DNA of 64,000 bases, taken from positions 200,171,239-200,235,238 of the forward strand of contig CP136069.1 in assembly GCA_032622095.1 (NCBI GenBank), given 5' to 3'. This document shows positions 58,901 to 64,000 of this stretch, in pieces (the stretch's first letter is position 1; every line of letters starts with the position of its first letter). The position numbers and the translations under genes are program-made. The notes beneath the pieces are model-generated. The model ran no database searches. It was not told the DNA's origin and saw only the letters and a program-made list of their open reading frames with translations. This DNA is from Siphonodentalium dalli (Eukaryota > Mollusca > Scaphopoda > Gadilida > Siphonodentaliidae).

Positions 58901-61595
58901 ATCGCAATATATGAGACATCATCTTCGAGTTTTTATCAGTCAACATTGTTCGTAGCTGGTTATTCTTTGGCATCTTGTTGTATTTATAACTTTCTAAATA
59001 GTACGATTCTCACAAACATTTACTACGCCAGGAATGCACTCGATATTTGGAACGGTTTATTACGTCATGTTGGGAATGCCGCTTCATCGTCATGCATATA
59101 TGTACAGTGTGAATAATCACGAGGGTTTTGTTGTGCACGGATAGTAAAGCTGTTAATGTTTCATCACATGATTACAACGTGTTTAACCCTTTAACCAACA
59201 GAAAGGCCCTGTGCCAATGCATTCTCTTATATATGCGAGTCGACCATAGGTCGCCTCGCATATATAAGAGAATGCATTGGCTTAACACATTAAAAATTAT
59301 AAAATTGTTAAAGAATGTAAGAAAAAATGGTAAAAAGTGTTAAAAAAAAGATTTTCTTTAGGCCAATGCATTCTCTTATATATGCGAGGCGACCTATGGT
59401 CGACTCGCATATATAAGAGAATGCATTGACACAGGGCATAACTATAACCATCACAATGTGGTCAATGAGCCGGTTCCAATGATATCCATATTTGTATGGT
59501 TTTATTGAGACAGACCCAATACAAATATGGATATAATTTAGGCTGTTGCAGCTTTATTTGGCCGTTTTTGGCCGGTTTTTTGGGTAAAGGGTTAACCAAA
59601 GTTTTGTCGCGCATGGAGAGTAATTCTATTAATGTCCCTTTACTTCATTCCAACTTGAACGTGTTTAAGCATTAAATTTGACATACGATGATATGAAGGT
59701 GGCTATATTGGACTATTGTCTATTTAATAACAACAAACTGCATTCCTTTATTATGTAATATACTGGAACTATACAATATCTCACTATGAAAGTATATGAG
59801 TATGTAGAGATTATATGCGTTCCAATTGACGATTCTGGTGGGATAATCAATTGCTGTGTCTATAACTGTCACTAGGAAGTCAACATTATAGTGTTAGAGT
59901 GTGACACATTGTCTATAAGACAAGTGTATGTGATATGACCAATGCAATCCAGTGCATAACATATAGGGGAAAGTGTCTACTTTCTGGAGAGAAAAAAAAC
60001 GAATATAGAACCAGCGGATATACAAGGTGTTATATGTGATAGTTATTTTTATCATAACTGTTCACACAGTGAGAACACGAATAAGTGAAATTAAATTGTC
60101 CCAATTCCCAGAAGTGAGGGAGCGATTTATCAGCACCAAAATGTTTGGATAGGGACTCGGTTTTGAATGTTATAACTAGTTACTGCACATCTGTATGTGA
60201 TTTTTCGTTATATTGGTGCAATGTGAATTACATCTGCGGTGATAACACACACATTTTGATAGCCCTTAATCTAGCCCACGTCGGAACTATGTTTGTTCAT
60301 ATAAACACTAAACCCTGGAGTTTAACTGCTATAGACCCACAACTGTACGAACGTCTTTATAAAATATTGTTACTACACAAGCTTTCATATAGAAACATGA
60401 GGCAAATTTAGCCCTGAAAATACCGAGCCTGGTGCTATTATAATGATGTGATGTTGGTTTGTTCTGGAGACTCAGTTAAGAACACGAGTATCACGAAGGT
60501 TTTCAAGATTGTAGTTTTCGCTGTCTTGTTCATATTCAAAACGTTTGAGGAAAATATTTTGGCTGTATATGGAAGATTCCACAAATATTTAAGAATAACA
60601 ATGTTGGTTGTTGAAAAACGATCCCAAGTTAAGGCGACAGTGGTTCTGATATTTGGGAAATAATTCGAACAGCCAAACTTCGTTAAATATGTTAGGCATG
60701 TGTATATCAATTATCATTGCAATATATATATATAGCACTGCCTTGCCAAATACCCCGAAATGATAAGTTGACCAATATCGTAGCTGACTCAGTAATATTC
60801 CCCAGATAAAGTATACCAAATAGCACAAATACCACGTTGTCGTAACGAATTCCATGTATATATACGGGCGACAGGAAGATGGCCCATTTGGCCATGCCGC
60901 TCCTGCATTTTATTATTAGAGTATGTTTAAAAATATTGTACAAATAAAATACTACTATATCCATTCTGTTTGCAGGTAACAATGTTCACATCTCGGTTGT
61001 CTGGTCCGTCTCTTGGGATTAGCGTTTACGGGATGTTTATTATCGAAAGATCGACGGTACTTATGGTATGTATGTACATGTATAATCAACACATATTCCC
61101 CATATTTTGGATATTATTAACAGCTGTTTTATATACCCACTATTGCCTATTTGACAAACCGTAGCAGTCTGTGATTGGATGGTTATATATGAAGGTATGT
61201 TGATATAGACGTGTTGCTGCCATTATGCCTATTATAAGGCCATACCAGATTATATACAACCACTTTTGGAATTCGAATTGATATCCAATACTTTAATTTA
61301 ATCAAAGCATGGTATTTTTGTATATGTACATGTATATACATGTTTGACACACAAGCACAACTGCATATAAGTAAATACTTACATATACGGTGCATTATTA
61401 TCATAGTTATACCCATTTATTAGCATAACAACCAGACGATTACTTTCGCCTTCTGTTTCATTACAGCTTATGGGGACGATCCTTACATATGCTGTCATCA
61501 TTTTGCAAGCCAATCCCGGTTCGGGAACAGACGAATTGAGGCGACTTCTACAGGAGTTCAACCAGTCTTCAGCAAACGCGCTAGCTGGTAATTGA
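51962..61595 (+). CDS. Gustatory receptor-like seven-transmembrane protein (four-exon gene)
   Basis: Joining 51962-52918, 58574-58642, 60976-61065 and 61467-61595 gives 414 codons plus stop. Every junction is phase 0, each donor is GT and each acceptor AG. The length and plan are those of the insect chemoreceptor superfamily (GR/GRL), which occurs in many invertebrates but not vertebrates. Its members are ligand-gated cation channels of the plasma membrane with intracellular N-terminus. Membrane segments: about 45-70, 88-109, 137-160, 180-212, 259-284, 292-313 and 358-387. The last contains TYAVIILQ, the TYxxxxxQ signature of the family. The first intron (5.7 kb) contains a LINE split by a satellite insertion; the second contains a piggyBac-like MITE. 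A 41-bp minisatellite lies directly upstream. The start ATG at 51962 is the first in frame; reading upstream enters the minisatellite. The ligand is unknown. The exon chain is inferred and untested by transcripts. Confidence 0.75.
52866..53008. repeat. 79-bp tandem duplication spanning the exon 1 splice donor
   Basis: The 64-bp core from TCGGTCTATACATGACT to GTGGTAAGTGTAAT occurs at 52866-52929 and again at 52945-53008 with few differences. It duplicates the end of exon 1 and its donor GTAAGT (52919 and 52998). Confidence 0.95.
53072..53539. other. Intron 1 of the GRL gene, first part
   Basis: AT-rich non-coding sequence between the duplicated donor and the 3' end of the intronic LINE. Confidence 0.5.
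53540..54339 (-). pseudogene. LINE remnant, C-terminal part, in GRL intron 1
   Basis: On the minus strand 54339 continues the frame interrupted at 58063. HIIHFGHNNQ is followed by an LDLGI-like block and a (CT)n microsatellite at 54098-54142. Next come ATKMIATLWNLSY..RLVKCGLMSLRY.LNRGEII (about 54012-53900) and SFHRVIINWNSLPEYIV (about 53725-53670). These correspond to the ATKMI..L..LSYe.RL..L.L.tLeyRRlRGDlI and F..RVv..WN.LP..vV blocks found at the C-terminal end of many non-LTR polyproteins. Many stops. Confidence 0.8.
54098..54142. repeat. (CT)n microsatellite
   Basis: TCTCTCTC run interrupted by ATTTCTCCC, lying within the decayed intronic LINE. Confidence 0.95.
54340..58062. mobile_element. 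3.7-kb insertion with perfect 35-bp flanking duplication
   Basis: The 35 bases at 54305-54339 are repeated exactly at 58063-58097. The LINE reading frame on the minus strand is continuous if one copy and everything between are removed, so the segment is an insertion into the LINE. It has no recognisable TIRs, no coding sequence and no CTRR hairpin, and it carries a roughly 380-bp tandem array (55610-58010). The mechanism is unknown. The duplication is much longer than those of DNA transposons, so reintegration of circular satellite DNA or a retroposition-like event should be considered. Confidence 0.8.
55610..58010. repeat. Tandem array of a roughly 380-bp unit, five to six copies
   Basis: Recurring blocks are CAACTGTACTGTTGGG, AATTCCAAGATAGATTATGG, CTCTTTTAAAGAGCGTTGTT, AATGGGTATCAAAATGG, CGCGAAATTAATGATTATAA and GCGCGTTCACGTGGTGGTAG. 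They occur at about 55640, 56010, 56580 (partial), 57040, 57420 and 57750. Some units carry an extra leader with TGACGTCA (55554-55561 and 56934-56941), giving a higher-order structure. Confidence 0.85.
58063..58573 (-). pseudogene. LINE remnant, reverse transcriptase part, in GRL intron 1
   Basis: On the minus strand: DSVHHVRLEHKLPCYGISGG, LLRWFHNFSVERYQRVVV, VKSGVPHGICLE (the SGVPQGSVLGP block), FADDRSLYGSPDNM with the catalytic FADD, and then WQMRFNSDKMHIIHFGHNNQ, interrupted at 58063. Frameshifts and stops are present. Together with 53540-54339 it forms one inactive LINE lying antisense in intron 1, ending just before exon 2. Confidence 0.85.
58574..58642 (+). CDS. GRL gene exon 2 (residues 320-342)
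   Basis: Sixty-nine bases between TATTGTGTGCTTCAG and GTAAGTAC. It encodes IHAPLRHLHGIEVTKLDEDD and FRE. Phase 0 at both ends, it fits the charged cytoplasmic linker between segments 6 and 7. The decayed LINE of intron 1 runs almost up to its acceptor. Confidence 0.7.
58643..59186. other. GRL intron 2, first part
   Basis: No features beyond the donor GTAAGT at its start and TTAA at the MITE insertion site. Confidence 0.5.
59187..59591. mobile_element. piggyBac-like MITE (family A) with palindrome pair, in GRL intron 2
   Basis: TTAA at 59183-59186 and 59592-59595; ends CCCTTTAACCAACA / TTGGGTAAAGGG. Palindromes at 59213-59281 and 59362-59430, the second ending GCATTGAC in place of GCATTGGC. 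The right arm has a small internal duplication of ACAAATATGGATAT. Same orientation as 10450-10829. Confidence 0.87.
59596..60975. other. GRL intron 2, second part
   Basis: Non-coding AT-rich sequence. Open frames at 60145-60411 and 60448-60663 have no recognised domain and no phase-0 splice pair. Confidence 0.45.
60976..61065 (+). CDS. GRL gene exon 3 (residues 343-372)
   Basis: Thirty codons between CTGTTTGCAG and GTATGTATG, phase 0 at both ends. It encodes VTMFTSRLSGPSLGISVYGM and then FIIERSTVLM, the start of segment 7; G-x-F-x-[IL]-x-R is typical of the family at this point. Confidence 0.8.
61467..61595 (+). CDS. GRL gene exon 4 (residues 373-414 and stop)
   Basis: After the acceptor CTGTTTCATTACAG the exon reads LMGTILTYAVIILQANP, giving the TYxxxxxQ motif of transmembrane segment 7. 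A short tail with DELRRLLQEFNQ and a TGA at 61593-61595 follow. Family members end shortly after this motif, so the gene is complete at the 3' end. Confidence 0.85.
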   Translation, partial: LMGTILTYAVIILQANPGSGTDELRRLLQEFNQSSANALAGN

Positions 61596-61756
61596 TCGGT
61601 ATACACGTGACCTGCATTGGCAGTTATTGGCTGGAGCCTGACCATTATTATGCGGCTGCTGGAAGGATTCTGACTAACCACGTGGTTTCATGTGCAGATA
61701 TCAAGCCTTGCAACACGACATTGAAATTCTTGGACAGTTGGTCGCAAATGGATTAA

Positions 61757-62148
61757 CCCTTTACCCAACAGAAGGGCCCTGTGCCAATGCATTCTCTTAT
61801 ATATGCGAGTCGACCATAGGTCGCCTCGCATATATAAGAGAATGCATTGGCTTAACACATTAAAAATTATAAAATTGTTAAAGAATGTAAGAAAAAATGG
61901 TAAAAAGTGTTAAAAAAAGATTTTTTTTAGGCCAATGCATTCTCTTATATATGCGAGGCGACCTATGGTCGACTCGCATATATAAGATAATGCATTGGCA
62001 CAGGGCATAACTGTAACCATCACAATGTGGTCAAGGAGCCGGTTCCAATGATATCCATATTTGTATGGTTCTATTGAGACAGACCGAAGATATTTTAGGC
62101 TGTTGAAGCTTTATTTGGCCGGTTTTGGCCGGTTTGTTGGGTAAAGGG
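61757..62148. mobile_element. piggyBac-like MITE (family A) with palindrome pair
   Basis: TTAA at 61753-61756 and 62149-62152; ends CCCTTTACCCAACA / TGTTGGGTAAAGGG. Palindromes at 61783-61851 and 61931-61999 (the second has TAAGATAATGC). It lies about 160 bp after the GRL stop codon and could therefore fall in the 3' UTR or flank. Confidence 0.88.
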
Positions 62149-62152
62149 TTAA

Positions 62153-62655
62153 CATATGTCACCATGGATTTGACAAGATTCATCGCCGATTTCAAGATCA
62201 CCGAGTGTGCAAATTCGATCGGAATAATGCGTGTTTGTCCAATCGCCGTGTTCAATAGGGAGTTTGTGGTTTCTTTGCACAAATAAATAATACAGCTAAC
62301 TTCTCGGTTATCATCTGGGTAGAGGTAATTTTCTCTTTCAAAGTTTGGCTTTATAATCCAGTAAAATACGTACTGACGAATGTTGACTGTGGGAGAGATG
62401 GTATCATCGCAAGTCAAGTAGTAAACTTTAATGGGATTTTCTTATTAATAAGTTGCTCGTGATATTTACAAATATATATTTAAAGGGAGACAGTACCTCC
62501 TTCGGCAATATATGGGCCATCTTCTACTACATTCAACAGAACGTATGCGATAACATATTGAATAGGGTAAAACATTAGAGTTAAATACACTCACGTACAC
62601 ACAGAGCCACGTGAAATAACCTGACAACTATTGCGAAAATGAGTAAGAGTCTAAA
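62153..62655. other. Intergenic stretch without recognised features
   Basis: Nothing supportable between the two small elements. Confidence 0.4.
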
Positions 62656-63131
62656 CCCTTTCTGTGCTAGGGGCCGATCTCATCGGCCCTAATTTACGGT
62701 CTGTAAAATCGGCCCTAAAAAAAATAAAAAAATAAAACAGAACCCTTTTTTTGTTTTATTGTTTTAGGTTGAAATTTGTTTGGGTATGCTCAAGCATGCT
62801 ATAGCGAATTTAAAAACAAACTGGATAAAACCTTAGGGGCATGTTATAACTCAAAAATATCACCAAGTATTCATAGTAATAATTTTGATGCCCATGAAAA
62901 ACGTAAGATTCCCTGGCACTAAACCTACAAAATAAGTATGTTAACAAATATAAGAAAACATTATTAAAATTGTAAAAAATTGTAAAAAATAATAACAAAT
63001 GATGAAAAATTGTTAGGCCAATGCATTTTCTTATATATGCGAGGCGACCTATGGTCGACTCGTATATAAAGAGAATGCATTGGCAAAGGGTATATGGGTT
63101 GATAGAAAAATCGGACCTGGCACTGAAAGGG
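62656..63131. mobile_element. Third TIR family (family C) carrying a single palindrome
   Basis: Ends CCCTTTCTGTGC.AG and CTGGCACTGAAAGGG continue inward as GGGCCGAT / ATCGGACC. TTAA follows at 63132-63135, while the left flank is TAAA. One 69-bp palindrome (63017-63085, with several mutations) remains next to spacer sequence of the long-cassette type (AAATTGTAAAAAATTG). The other palindrome is missing. The ends differ from families A and B. Confidence 0.7.
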
Positions 63132-63286
63132 TTAAAGTCATTTACTCATTGTCATTATAATTACCATGTTGTTTTATTTCGTTCATAAAATACATGTCAT
63201 CAGTATATTTTGCACTCATCCCAGACTCAAATTCATTCAACTGTTGCATATTTTCTGTTGAATCGAGTAGGAGATCACTCATACAA

Positions 63287-63491
63287 TGGCTGGATTTAGG
63301 TACAATCTACCTTCATATGTGGTAGTCAGAATGCGATGAAACTTTAGTAAGATGCAATGGCTGGTTTTATGTACAGTCTACCTTCAAATGTGGTAGTCAG
63401 AATGTAATGAAACGTTGGTAAAATACAATGGCTGGATTTATGTACAGTCTACCTTCAAATGTGGTAGTCAGAATGCGGTGAAACTTGGGGA
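63287..63491. repeat. Roughly 70-bp tandem repeat, three copies
   Basis: Three direct units with CAATGGCTGGATTTA, TACAGTCTACCTTCA and TGTGGTAGTCAGAATG. Confidence 0.9.
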
Positions 63492-63654
63492 AGATCATCA
63501 CTTACATTTGTATATGTTGCCAACATATATTATGAATAGCGATTTGCTGAGTGATTGTATTCTTGAATAAACATCAGTTAGATAGGGAGAGTCAACTATA
63601 ATAAAACCACTGGGTTCACTGAACTTCACACACGCAATTATTCCCTAACCAGAA

Positions 63655-64000
63655 TTGAAATGTTGTGCGAAATGGCATGACACTCAGACCGGACCCCTTA
63701 TCGCCCTCGTACTGCTAAGATCCCAACACATACGTATATATGTAGCGGAACTATCGTCGAGTACAATCGCGAATAAATAAGGTCTGAAAATTAACCTGCG
63801 AAATTGCCGCCATCGCCAAATATGTATATAATAACGAAGCTGACAGCCCGTAACAGTCCGGACCGCCACTGTGGTGTCTAGGGGTCATTTTAGTGGTTAG
63901 AAAAGTACTCGGTCTCACAAAACACCCACCAGATATGGATAGGCGCCGCGGCCACACAGAAGTGCCGCCGTTGACCCCTATAATATATAGCTTGCCAGAA
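63655..64000. repeat. Dispersed repeat matching 47600-47955, cut by window end
   Basis: Shares CGGAACTATCGTCGAGTAC, GAAGCTGACAGC, ATGGATAGGCG and TTGACCCCTA with the copy beside the GC-rich minisatellite, in the same order and orientation. Family not recognised. Confidence 0.75.

Noticed and set aside
60145-60663. Additional GRL exons in intron 2
   Set aside because: Open frames exist but lack matching phase-0 acceptor and donor pairs, and the four-exon protein already has the expected family length.

Overview
This window is animal nuclear DNA: AT-rich, intron-containing and dominated by transposable elements. A decayed DIRS-type element, non-LTR elements of at least three kinds, Helitron-like elements with tandem cores, a tRNA-derived SINE, an intronless Cys-loop receptor and a gustatory-receptor-like (GRL) gene together suggest a marine invertebrate, most likely a lophotrochozoan such as a mollusc, brachiopod or annelid. 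The species cannot be fixed from the sequence. No rRNA gene, functional tRNA gene or CRISPR array was seen.

Three host genes are supported. (1) Profilin, one coding exon at 11312-11698 behind a splice acceptor that implies an upstream non-coding exon. (2) An intronless pentameric ligand-gated channel subunit of nicotinic type at 33792-35096. (3) A seven-transmembrane GRL gene in four phase-0 exons across 51962-61595, whose last exon carries the TYxxxxxQ signature of transmembrane segment 7. Its introns are filled with transposons and its first splice donor is duplicated.

Layout. 1-5.8 kb: three Helitron-like elements with 122-bp cores, two of them head-to-tail. 6.8-9 kb: satellites, including about 40 copies of a TATA-containing 32-mer. 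10-18 kb: profilin, a CRE-bearing tandem repeat and several terminal-inverted-repeat (TIR) elements. 18.8-24.2 kb: a dead LINE between two 0.77-kb direct repeats that carry MULE-type transposase fragments. 25-33 kb: a DIRS-like RNase H/tyrosine recombinase remnant and a pair of inverted repeat copies that serve as empty sites for each other's insertions. 33.8-35.1 kb: the channel gene. 35.4-44.8 kb: a candidate 9.45-kb EnSpm/CACTA-like transposon with 3-bp target duplication and homeodomain-like subterminal arrays. 45.8-51.9 kb: minisatellites and a SINE. 52-61.6 kb: the GRL gene; intron 1 holds a LINE split by a 3.7-kb satellite-bearing insertion flanked by a perfect 35-bp duplication. 61.7-64 kb: more small TIR elements and repeats.

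A 69-bp near-perfect palindrome recurs 15 times at eight loci, nearly always as an inverted pair around an AT-rich spacer. It sits inside at least three TIR families with different ends and different target preferences (TTAA or TA), which is the most unusual genome-wide pattern here.
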